NCBI RefSeq assembly: GCF_003815915.1
Contig: NZ_CP033929.1
Coordinates: 1,612,001-1,676,000 of the forward strand
Origin: Chryseobacterium indoltheticum
Lineage (GTDB): Bacteria > Bacteroidota > Bacteroidia > Flavobacteriales > Weeksellaceae
Direction: 5' to 3'
DNA length: 64,000 nucleotides
A model generated the notes under the pieces. The model ran no database searches. It saw nothing but the letters and a program-made list of their open reading frames with translations, and was not told where the DNA came from. This document shows, piece by piece, positions 9,166 through 15,564 of this stretch; within the stretch, counting starts at the first letter, position 1; the number at the start of each line of letters is the position of its first letter. A program made the translations under genes and the position numbers.

Positions 9166-9666
9166 ATGAATTATTTTCTCTATGCACTTGAACATGTTTA
9201 TACAGATAACACTCACCGTGACAGAAAGTTTTTAGGATATTTTGACGATCCCGATAAAGCTCAAAAAGAAAAGGAAAGGTTATTTCTTTTCCGTGGATTT
9301 TCAGATTATCCTAACGATTTCTATTTAAAAAAAGTTGAATTAAATAAAATAAATTGGCAAAACGGTTTTACAGTGGTTGTTGGTGAGATGGGAAGAGATT
9401 ATTTAACTGAAGATGATTTCATTCATGATTATAGCACAATAATTAAGAAATTAAGTTTAGAAACAGTTTTTAAAGTAAGTCACGTTTATAGTATTCATAC
9501 TTTCTTGGATGACGAAAGAGAAATAGGGGTGTTCTCTGATCAAAAAATGGCTACTGATGTTGTTGATCTTCTTAAACAAAAAGATGGGTTTAATAATTAT
9601 CCAGATGATTTTATAGTGAGTGAAATTTTGCTAAATGATAAGCAGTGGAGCTCTGGATTTGGATAG
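9166..9666 (+). CDS. DUF7336-type protein with two tandem repeats
   Basis: This is a 166-residue cytoplasmic protein made of two similar halves. The first (about residues 1-75) has GYFDDPDKA, then FSDYPNDFYLKKVELN and WQNGF. The second (about 95-166) has GVFSDQKMA, then FNNYPDDFIVSEILLN and WSSGF. The pattern (GxF/Y-S/D, aliphatic helix, YPDDF, W-xxGF) is the one I associate with DUF7336, usually a single-domain protein found near immunity-type genes. No function is known. The ATG at 9166 is used because the upstream GTG lies in a terminator. The gene ends 28 bases before the inverted repeat of an insertion sequence. Confidence 0.65.
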   Translation: MNYFLYALEHVYTDNTHRDRKFLGYFDDPDKAQKEKERLFLFRGFSDYPNDFYLKKVELNKINWQNGFTVVVGEMGRDYLTEDDFIHDYSTIIKKLSLETVFKVSHVYSIHTFLDDEREIGVFSDQKMATDVVDLLKQKDGFNNYPDDFIVSEILLNDKQWSSGFG

Positions 9667-9744
9667 TATATGAAAGATGCTTTCTTAATCTTTCGGATCA
9701 ATCTCAAAAGTTGGGGATAAAAAAAATATTGATAATTTTGTGGA

Positions 9745-10098
9745 ATGTTAAACGATGCCGAACTCCTCAAATTATTTTTACCTGAACTCTTGATTGAGCA
9801 TTTTGAGATTGTAAAAGTTGAAGAAGAAAACAAAATCGTCCACATTTACTTTGACGAGAAAAATACAGCTCCGAAAGAATTTTCTTCTCTGTTATTGCAG
9901 TCAAAAGGTTTTGTTCCGGAAATTACCGTTGACGATTTTCCTCTTCGTGGAAAAACAGTAAAACTCCACATCAAACGCAGAAGATGGACCGATACAAAAA
10001 CCGGCAACATCATCCAAAGAGATTGGAATCTCATTGCCAAAGGAACCCGCATGACACAGGATTTTGCCGAGTTCTTAAAAAAAATCAGCCGATACTAA
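9745..10098 (+). CDS. ISAon1-type transposase N-region protein
   Basis: This 117-residue ORF matches the N-terminal part of two-part ISAon1-family transposases: a short helical start (LLKLFLPELLIEHFEI), an acidic beta region and the RGKTVKLHIKRRRW basic segment likely to bind DNA. It ends at a stop just after a run of eight A residues (10077-10084). The frame of the downstream transposase is open from this run onward, one base out of phase, so a fused protein could be made by slippage on the A8 run, or the two pieces may act as separate polypeptides. Confidence 0.75.
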   Translation: MLNDAELLKLFLPELLIEHFEIVKVEEENKIVHIYFDEKNTAPKEFSSLLLQSKGFVPEITVDDFPLRGKTVKLHIKRRRWTDTKTGNIIQRDWNLIAKGTRMTQDFAEFLKKISRY

Positions 10099-10126
10099 AG
10101 CGCTTCCCTGTAAAACCATTGGCGAG

Positions 10127-11070
10127 ATGTATGGCGTGGATGGCAGGAAATTTCAAAGGCAATACAAGCAAAGCATCAGCAATTTTAAAAACTGGAAACA
10201 AAAATCACACGCCGAGGATTGGATTCTCTATCCCGAAAACCTCTCACACCACCTATCTCTCGATGAAGTTGCTCTTTCTGATGGCGAATTGTACACTGTT
10301 CTGACCTCCAAAAAAGCAAGGGGCAGAAAAGGCAGTATTGTCGCCATTATCAAAGGAACCAACAGTGATACCGTAATAGAATATCTCTTAAAAATCAACA
10401 AAAAACTAAGGTTAAATGTAAAAGGAATTACTTTGGATATGGCAGGTTCTATGAAGCTCATCGCCAAAAGATGTTTTCCCAATGCCACACAAATTATCGA
10501 CCGATTCCATGTCCAGAAATTAGCCATAGAAGCGTTGCAGGAATTAAGGATAAGCCACCGTTGGGAAGCTATTGAGCAAGAAAACAACCTGCTCATGGAA
10601 GCAAAAGAAAAGAAAAACAACCCCGGGATTGAAACTTTTGAAAATGGCGATACCCGAAAGCAACTTTTGGCAAGAAGCAGGTATTTACTCTACAAAACCA
10701 GAGAAAAATGGACTGCATCGCAAAATCAGCGAGCTGAAATCTTATTCTCGCAATATCCTGATTTAGAAAAAGCGTACAATTTATCTGATGGCTTGAGGAA
10801 AATTTACAACCAAAACATTCAAAAATCCGTTGCAATGTTGAAACTGGCACATTGGTTCAAAGAGGTGGAAGAATCAAGATTTAAAGCTTTCTCGGTGCTC
10901 AGAAAAACCATAATGAATCATTACAATGAGATTCTCAATTATTTTGAAAGAAGAAGCACGAATGCTTCCGCAGAGTCTTTCAATGCGAAAATAAAAACTT
11001 CAGATTGCAATTAAGAGGTGTGCGGGATAAAGCATTTTTTCTGTTCAGGTTGTCTAAACTTTTTGCATAG
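10127..11070 (+). pseudogene. ISAon1-type transposase, frameshifted near its end
   Basis: This is the DDE transposase of the ISL3/ISAon1 group. Conserved acidic residues are visible in SLDEVALSDG (near residue 48), ITLDMAGSM (near 102), IIDRFHVQ (near 125) and STNASAESFNAK (near 285). The ATG frame stops at 11014 after IKTSDCN. The normal family ending (FRLQLRGVRDKAFFLFRLSKLFA) is present in another frame and runs to a stop at 11070, so one base has been lost near 10996-11003. The final 20 or so conserved residues are therefore missing from the translated product, which is probably inactive. Confidence 0.8.
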
Positions 11071-11126
11071 TCCCCAAGTTTTGTGATTGATCCAGTATAT
11101 ATCAAAAACACATGAAATTAATGTAC

Positions 11127-11159
11127 ACAAAAAAACTCACAATAGAAATTGTGAGTTTT
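11127..11159 (-). terminator. Terminator of tRNA block copy 1
   Basis: On the minus strand AACTCACAATTTCTATTGTG forms a strong stem followed by a run of T residues. It lies immediately downstream of tRNA-Arg in the direction of transcription. Confidence 0.8.
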
Positions 11160-11162
11160 GAG

Positions 11163-11236
11163 TGAGCGCGTCAGGATTCGAACCTGAGACCGTCTGCTTA
11201 GAAGGCAGATGCTCTATCCAGCTGAGCTACGCACCC
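11163..11236 (-). tRNA. tRNA-Arg (TCT)
   Basis: This is a 74-nucleotide cloverleaf on the minus strand. The acceptor GGGTGCG pairs with CGCGCTC, the D-arm is GCTCAGCTGGATAGAGC, the anticodon stem-loop is TCTGC-CTTCTAA-GCAGA (anticodon TCT), and the T-arm contains GGTTCGAATCC with canonical pairing. It is the last gene of a tRNA transcription unit and is identical in sequence to the copy at 13957-14030. It reads AGA codons, common in this AT-rich genome. Confidence 0.96.
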
Positions 11237-11277
11237 ATTTGTAATTTTAAGAAATTACTAAAACTTTTAAGTTATTG

Positions 11278-11332
11278 TTTCAGCTTCGACCGTTCCGAGA
11301 ATCGAAATGCTCTACAACTGAGCTACGCACCC
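11278..11332 (-). pseudogene. Degenerate tRNA-like sequence, copy 1
   Basis: On the minus strand the first ~25 bases copy the 5' part of tRNA-Arg (GGGTGCGTAGCTCAG...TAGAGC), but the rest cannot fold into a cloverleaf. The anticodon region TTTCGATTCTCGGAA gives no proper seven-base loop, the T-arm is shortened to GGTCGAAGCTG and there is no matching acceptor 3' strand. Compared with copy 2, this one has also lost one base in the D-loop and the A-to-G pairing in the anticodon arm. Confidence 0.7.
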
Positions 11333-11364
11333 ATTGAATAGTTTTGATAAAACTACTAAAACAG

Positions 11365-11439
11365 TCGGGGCGGCAGGATTCGAACCTGCGACCTCCTGGT
11401 CCCAAACCAGGCGCGATGACCGGACTACGCTACGCCCCG
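11365..11439 (-). tRNA. tRNA-Pro (TGG)
   Basis: This is a 75-nucleotide cloverleaf. The acceptor CGGGGCG pairs with CGCCCCG plus discriminator A, and the anticodon stem-loop is CCTGG-TTTGGGA-CCAGG (anticodon TGG). The T-arm contains GGTTCGAATCC. It is identical to the copy at 14160-14234 and is the first gene of this block's transcription unit. Confidence 0.96.
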
Positions 11440-11484
11440 ATTAAAGGTCATCTTTAACAAGAATTACCTTGTTTTTTGTGGGTG

Positions 11485-11514
11485 CAAAGATAGGATATTT
11501 TTTTATAATTCAAA
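11485..11514 (-). promoter_or_regulatory. Promoter of tRNA block copy 1
   Basis: On the minus strand TTG (11512-11514) and TATCTTTG (11485-11492) are 19 bases apart, matching the Bacteroidota consensus, about 45 bases upstream of tRNA-Pro. Confidence 0.65.
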
Positions 11515-11820
11515 ATAAAATCTACAATAATTTTTGATCAATATTGAATGTCTTCTTTTTTATTGTCCTTACAGTATTCATAACCATTAACTTATCTTAA
11601 AATATGAAATGAAAAATATTTTTATAATTTTTTTATTAATTGTATTAAAAAGGCTTTTAGCTGATTTAAATATTGAGCCTTAATGAAGGTTTGCAAAATC
11701 GAGAAATAAGATTATTGCAAATTGGAATCTAAGAAAATGGTATTTCTTTTCCGAATTAATGATACAAAAGCAGACAATTTTAAAGGTTATGATTCTTTTT
11801 CCTTTTTAGCTATAGTCGCA
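11515..11820. other. Gene-free AT-rich spacer
   Basis: This stretch between the tRNA promoter and the 3' end of the AraC-type gene is very AT-rich. The only long frame across it runs into the antisense of the regulator gene and has no coding character. I see no gene, hairpin or repeat in it. Confidence 0.6.
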
Positions 11821-12600
11821 TTAAATTGTCTTCAAAAAATCACTCGGACTGTATTGCATTACAGATTTAAAACTGTTCGTATAAGCCTGCAAACTTTTGT
11901 AACCTACTTTATAAGCGATCTCAGATATTGTCCATTTATGGGCGCTTAGAAGTTCGAGACTTTTAATAATACGGAGCATCTGTTGGTATTTACTCAAAGT
12001 AAGGCCTGTTTCTTTTTTAAAAATTCTTTCGATAGAACGGAGCGACAAAGCCGCTATTTCACTTAGGTCGTCCATTTTAAGATCTTTAGTGTAATTATTG
12101 TTCAGATATTTTATAGCCTTGCTCAGGCGTTTGTCTTCTGGAAGACTGATATGCAGCTGGATAGCGTCTGCTACAAAATTGGGGAGCTCATTATATAATG
12201 CTTTCAAAAATATATTTTCATCAGCACTTTCTTCTATATTTCTAGACCATTTTTCGGCATATTTTATCATTTCTTTGAGAACGGGAGGAACCGAAAATAT
12301 ATTGACTTCGTAATAAAACAAATCACTCTTACTTACTTCAAAAAAGATGATCATCAATTTGATGATTTCAGAATGTGAATTGGTTTTATGAATGGCATTG
12401 GGCGGAATCCAAGCGACATGATTTTGTGGCAAAAGATAAATTTTTCCATTCACTGTTAAATATTGAAAACCAATTTCTACATAAATTAATTGAGCTTTTT
12501 CGTGTTTATGCATCACATTATCATGCGTCCAGTTGTCTTCAAACCAAACAAAATTAGGTTTGTGAATGTCGTCAACAGATAAGGTTTTTCCCGAAAGCAT
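11821..12600 (-). CDS. AraC-family transcriptional regulator with N-terminal cupin domain
   Basis: This is a 259-residue DNA-binding regulator. Residues 1-90 form an AraC-type cupin sensor (NWTHDNVMHKHEKAQLIYVEIG and LPQNHVAWIPPNAIHKTN, with the His pattern of the jelly-roll). Residues 160-259 hold the two helix-turn-helix motifs (KDLKMDDLSEIAALSLRSIER and KWTISEIAYKVGYKSLQAYTNSFK) ending in YSPSDF, the classic AraC signature. The gene is divergent from an MFS exporter, with 79 bases between the start codons, an arrangement typical of a regulator that controls its neighbouring efflux gene. The inducer is unknown. Confidence 0.92.
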   Translation of the reverse strand: MLSGKTLSVDDIHKPNFVWFEDNWTHDNVMHKHEKAQLIYVEIGFQYLTVNGKIYLLPQNHVAWIPPNAIHKTNSHSEIIKLMIIFFEVSKSDLFYYEVNIFSVPPVLKEMIKYAEKWSRNIEESADENIFLKALYNELPNFVADAIQLHISLPEDKRLSKAIKYLNNNYTKDLKMDDLSEIAALSLRSIERIFKKETGLTLSKYQQMLRIIKSLELLSAHKWTISEIAYKVGYKSLQAYTNSFKSVMQYSPSDFLKTI

Positions 12601-12647
12601 GTCGTTTTAAATTAATATTATGGCAAATGTATATAAAATAACAAAGC

Positions 12648-12655
12648 TACTTTTG
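12648..12655 (+). promoter_or_regulatory. Bacteroidota -7 element for the MFS gene
   Basis: TACTTTTG fits TAnnTTTG and lies 24 bases before the ATG of the MFS gene, inside the intergenic region shared with the divergent AraC-type gene. Confidence 0.5.
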
Positions 12656-12679
12656 TAATATTAATTGTTATAAAGTATT

Positions 12680-13882
12680 ATGAAAAACAAAATAAGGAGA
12701 AGGTCCTCTTATATCGTATTGATTATAAATGTGTTGGTTTTGATTTTGGTATCCAGTAATCTTCGTTCTCCTATCACTTCTGTAGGCCCTGTTCTCAATC
12801 AGATTAGTAATTCGCTTCATTTAGACAATTTACAAAGCAGTATGCTTACATCGATCCCGCTTCTGATGTTTGCAAGCTGTTCTGTTTTGGTGAGTAGATT
12901 CTCGCATCGCTTCAGTATCAATAGATTTTTGTTGTATGCTTTAATTATTCTGAGCTTCGGGCTTTTTATGCGAGTATTCGGATCAGTCTGGACTTTATTT
13001 ACAGGATCAATATTTATAGGTTTAGGAGTTTGCATCGGAAACGTAATTACACCGGGATATATCAAAAATAATTTCCCGAAACAGATAGGTTTAATGACCG
13101 GTATTTTTGCTGTTTCAATGAATCTTACAGCGGCTTTGGCTTCAGGATATAGTGTGAGTCTTGGTGAATGGACGGGTTATGGATGGCGCGGTTCATTGGG
13201 AGTTTGGCTTGTCATTGCATTGTTGGCATTATTTGTAGTGATTTTAGAATTATTACTGAATAAATCCAGGATAAAACAAGCCGGAAATTCGCTTGTTAAG
13301 TCTAATTTTAATATGTTTAAATCTGCTCAGGCTTGGAATATCAGTATTTTTATGGGGCTTCAGTCTTTGGTGTATTATTCACTAATTTCCTGGTTGCCTG
13401 CTGTTCTTGGTGATTACGGAATGCAGGGTAATGAGCCTGGCTGGGTTTTGTTTATCATACAGATTTCGATGATACCGATTACTTTTGTAGGACCTGTTAT
13501 CGCAAGTAAAATGAAAAATCAAAAAGCAATGATTGTTTTTATTTCTGTGTTGATGCTTGTAAGTATTCTGATGTTTGCCTGGCTAAAGTCAGAATGGATT
13601 TATGCAACTGCGGTGTTATTAGGGTTATCAAATGGTTTGTCGTTTAGTTTGTCGATTCTGTTTTTCTCTTTGCGGACAAAATCTAGTGCCAATGCGATTA
13701 AAATTTCAGGAATGGCGCAATCTATTGGGTATTTGATAGCGGCTTTTGGGCCTGCTGTTTTCGGTAAATTGCATGATTACGATACTTCCTGGAAATTGTC
13801 ATTTTATTTTTTAGGAATTTCGGTCATCGTGATGTTTTATTTTGGAATCAAAGCAGCAAGAACAAAATTTGTGGAAGATTAA
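12680..13882 (+). CDS. MFS transporter, CynX/NimT-like
   Basis: This 400-residue inner membrane protein has about 12 hydrophobic segments. The N-terminal SSNLRSPITSVGPVL motif after the first helix is characteristic of the CynX/NimT (cyanate/nitroimidazole) subfamily, as is the conserved SLQSLVYYSLISWLPAVLGDYG segment opening the second half. Substrates reported for the subfamily include cyanate, 2-nitroimidazole and other small organics; the substrate here is not known. It is divergently paired with an AraC-type regulator and so probably under its control. It is flanked on both sides by the duplicated tRNA block. Confidence 0.88.
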   Translation: MKNKIRRRSSYIVLIINVLVLILVSSNLRSPITSVGPVLNQISNSLHLDNLQSSMLTSIPLLMFASCSVLVSRFSHRFSINRFLLYALIILSFGLFMRVFGSVWTLFTGSIFIGLGVCIGNVITPGYIKNNFPKQIGLMTGIFAVSMNLTAALASGYSVSLGEWTGYGWRGSLGVWLVIALLALFVVILELLLNKSRIKQAGNSLVKSNFNMFKSAQAWNISIFMGLQSLVYYSLISWLPAVLGDYGMQGNEPGWVLFIIQISMIPITFVGPVIASKMKNQKAMIVFISVLMLVSILMFAWLKSEWIYATAVLLGLSNGLSFSLSILFFSLRTKSSANAIKISGMAQSIGYLIAAFGPAVFGKLHDYDTSWKLSFYFLGISVIVMFYFGIKAARTKFVED

Positions 13883-13921
13883 ATGGAAAAATATAGCAAA
13901 AACACATGAAACCAATGTAAA

Positions 13922-13953
13922 CAAAAAAACTCACAATAAAAATTGTGAGTTTT
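13922..13953 (-). terminator. Terminator of tRNA block copy 2
   Basis: The minus-strand stem AACTCACAATTTTTATTGTG followed by a T run, the counterpart of the hairpin at 11127-11159, lies just after tRNA-Arg. Confidence 0.8.
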
Positions 13954-13956
13954 GTG

Positions 13957-14030
13957 TGAGCGCGTCAGGATTCGAACCTGAGACCGTCTGCTTAGAAGGC
14001 AGATGCTCTATCCAGCTGAGCTACGCACCC
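13957..14030 (-). tRNA. tRNA-Arg (TCT)
   Basis: A 74-nucleotide cloverleaf identical to the gene at 11163-11236: acceptor GGGTGCG/CGCGCTC, anticodon loop CTTCTAA with anticodon TCT, and a standard T-arm. It is the last gene of a Ser-Pro-(remnant)-Arg unit. Confidence 0.96.
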
Positions 14031-14072
14031 ATTTGTAATTTTAAGAAATTACTAAACTTTTAAGCGAATCTT

Positions 14073-14127
14073 TCAGCTTCGACCGTTCCGAGAATCGGAA
14101 TGCTCTATCCAGCTGAGCTACGCACCC
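14073..14127 (-). pseudogene. Degenerate tRNA-like sequence, copy 2
   Basis: On the minus strand the first 25 bases are the 5' part of tRNA-Arg, complete with the GCTCAGCTGGATAGAGC D-arm. The rest is TTCCGATTCTCGGAA (stem with an abnormal loop) and a shortened GGTCGAAGCTG T-like arm, with no acceptor 3' strand. It cannot be a normal tRNA but is kept in both blocks. Confidence 0.7.
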
Positions 14128-14159
14128 ATTGAATAGTTTTGAGAAAACTACTAAAACAG

Positions 14160-14234
14160 TCGGGGCGGCAGGATTCGAACCTGCGACCTCCTGGTCCCAA
14201 ACCAGGCGCGATGACCGGACTACGCTACGCCCCG
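14160..14234 (-). tRNA. tRNA-Pro (TGG)
   Basis: A 75-nucleotide cloverleaf identical to the gene at 11365-11439, anticodon TGG, acceptor CGGGGCG/CGCCCCG. Confidence 0.96.
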
Positions 14235-14247
14235 AGAATAATAAATG

Positions 14248-14334
14248 CGGAGAGTAAGGGATTCGAACCCTTGGTACCGTTTCCAGTACGCATGTTTAGC
14301 AAACATGTCCTTTCGGCCACTCAGGCAACTCTCC
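14248..14334 (-). tRNA. tRNA-Ser (GCT)
   Basis: This is an 87-nucleotide class II tRNA with the long variable arm expected of serine tRNAs (CGTACTGGAAACGGTACC). The acceptor is GGAGAGT/ACTCTCC, the anticodon stem-loop CATGT-TTGCTAA-ACATG gives anticodon GCT, and the T-arm contains GGGTTCGAATCCC. It is the first gene of the second tRNA unit and is absent from the first block. Confidence 0.95.
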
Positions 14335-14380
14335 ATTTATTATGTATTTTTAAAGATCTTTTGTTCTGTTATTGCGAGTG

Positions 14381-14411
14381 CAAATATAGAATAGATTTCT
14401 TTATTTACCAA
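14381..14411 (-). promoter_or_regulatory. Promoter of tRNA block copy 2
   Basis: On the minus strand TTG (14409-14411) and TATATTTG (14381-14388) are 20 bases apart, a good consensus match, about 45 bases upstream of tRNA-Ser. Confidence 0.65.
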
Positions 14412-14471
14412 ATAAAATTCAGAAAAAAATTGTGTATTTTTACGCTGATAAATGATTAAAAATTTAAACTA

Positions 14472-15497
14472 ATGCGTAAGACATTATATATCATCGGCTT
14501 AAGTATATTCGCTTTTTCGTGTACATCACAAAAAAATATTAAAAAAAATACTTACCGTCCCAAAACAGCAGTCACACAACCAAAAACTGTAACTAATTCT
14601 GCTTCTCAGGAAAAAAATAAACCACAAATTACAAAAGAAAGTGGAGCCGAATTTTTCACAACCAATATTGCAGATATAACCAAAAATGATAACACAGCCA
14701 GTTACGGTTCTATTGTTTCTGCAAAACCTGCCGGATACAAAGTTGTAAAAACTTATTTCCCTGCGATTGCACAAAATTTCAGACAAAAATATCTGATTTT
14801 GCATTATACTGTTTTACCTGATGATAAATCGATAACGGTTCTTACTCAGCAAGGAGTGAGCGCACATTATCTTGTCAATAATTTAGGAGATAATGAGATC
14901 TATCAATTGGTAGATGAAAACAAACGTTCTTATCATGCCGGAGTAAGTGCGTGGCGCACAGATAAAAATCTGAATGATACTTCGATAGGAATTGAAATTG
15001 TAAATATGGGATACACCGCAGATGCGACAGGCGCAAAGATATTTCAGCCTTTTAGCGATGATCAGATCAAAAAAGTAGCTGCTTTAGCTAAAGATATTGT
15101 GAAGAGATATAATATTCCTGCAACCAATGTTTTGGCGCATTCAGATATTGCTCCGGCAAGAAAACAGGATCCGGGTCCACAGTTTCCATGGAAAAAACTT
15201 TACGACGAATATCAGATCGGAATGTGGTATGATGAAGCTGCTAAACAAAATTTTCTTACTTCGGCACAGACCGACGTTTCAATGAGATATAATGAGACTC
15301 CGTTTATCTTTTTGGTTCAGACTGCATTGCAGAAATTTGGTTACGAAGTTTTTCCTAACGGAAAATGGGATGATGTTACAAAAAAAACTATCGAAGCATT
15401 ACAATATCATTTCAGGCCTCAGAATTATGATGGGATTATGGATGCTGAAACATGGGCAATTCTTCAGGCTTTAAATGAAAAATATCCTACAAAATAA
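14472..15497 (+). CDS. N-acetylmuramoyl-L-alanine amidase lipoprotein with peptidoglycan-binding domain
   Basis: This zinc amidase cleaves the bond between N-acetylmuramic acid and L-alanine in peptidoglycan. The N-terminus is a lipoprotein signal (Cys17 in FAFSCTS), followed by a Lys/Thr-rich linker to about residue 90. The Amidase_2 (AmpD-type) domain spans roughly residues 100-245, with zinc-ligand histidines in LILHYT, YHAG and LAHSDIAPARKQDPG. The last 70 residues resemble a PG_binding_1 domain (FGYEVFPNGKWDDVTKKTIEALQYHF). It would act from the periplasmic face of a membrane in cell-wall recycling or remodelling. It sits alone with its own terminator. Confidence 0.9.
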   Translation: MRKTLYIIGLSIFAFSCTSQKNIKKNTYRPKTAVTQPKTVTNSASQEKNKPQITKESGAEFFTTNIADITKNDNTASYGSIVSAKPAGYKVVKTYFPAIAQNFRQKYLILHYTVLPDDKSITVLTQQGVSAHYLVNNLGDNEIYQLVDENKRSYHAGVSAWRTDKNLNDTSIGIEIVNMGYTADATGAKIFQPFSDDQIKKVAALAKDIVKRYNIPATNVLAHSDIAPARKQDPGPQFPWKKLYDEYQIGMWYDEAAKQNFLTSAQTDVSMRYNETPFIFLVQTALQKFGYEVFPNGKWDDVTKKTIEALQYHFRPQNYDGIMDAETWAILQALNEKYPTK

Positions 15498-15502
15498 ATT
15501 TT

Positions 15503-15530
15503 AAAGCGCATCTTCACGGTGCGTTTTTTA
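15503..15530 (+). terminator. Terminator after the amidase gene
   Basis: An imperfect stem, AAAGCGCA with TGCGTTTT, is followed by a T run six bases after the stop codon. Confidence 0.6.
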
Positions 15531-15564
15531 TGAATCAAATATTAAAACTATTAAATACTATTTA

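Larger units (their letters stand above)
9695..11093 (+). mobile_element. ISAon1-like insertion sequence (ISL3-group), decayed
   Basis: A 1.4 kb element is bounded by 23-bp inverted repeats: GGATCAATCTCAAAAGTTGG at the left (9695-9717) and its near-perfect reverse complement at 11071-11093, with three mismatches. It carries an N-region ORF and a transposase ORF. No target-site duplication is evident (AATCTTTC on the left, AGTATATA on the right), so either a flank has been rearranged or the insertion is old. The transposase also carries a frameshift. The right end lies 10 bases from a duplicated tRNA block. Confidence 0.85.
11103..11439. repeat. Duplicated tRNA block, copy 1
   Basis: This block (terminator hairpin, tRNA-Arg, degenerate tRNA-like sequence, tRNA-Pro) is repeated in the same order and orientation at 13898-14234 with only scattered differences, including the non-coding spacers and the sequence outside the terminator. 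The two copies flank a regulator and an exporter gene. Confidence 0.85.
13898..14234. repeat. Duplicated tRNA block, copy 2
   Basis: Second copy of the block at 11103-11439, same order and orientation. Its tRNA-like remnant is better preserved, and it is extended upstream by a tRNA-Ser that copy 1 lacks. Confidence 0.85.

Noticed and set aside
9665..11100. AGTATAT on both sides of the ISAon1-like element as a target duplication
   Set aside because: The left copy lies 23 bases outside the inverted repeat while the right copy abuts it. A genuine duplication should flank both ends directly.
11722..11949. Plus-strand ORF of 75 residues
   Set aside because: Half of it is antisense to the AraC-type gene and the rest is low-complexity AT-rich spacer.
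14139..14459. Plus-strand ORF across the tRNA-Pro and tRNA-Ser genes
   Set aside because: It reads through two tRNA genes in the opposite sense. Such frames (GRQDSNLRPPGPKPGAM) are a known artefact of tRNA antisense translation.
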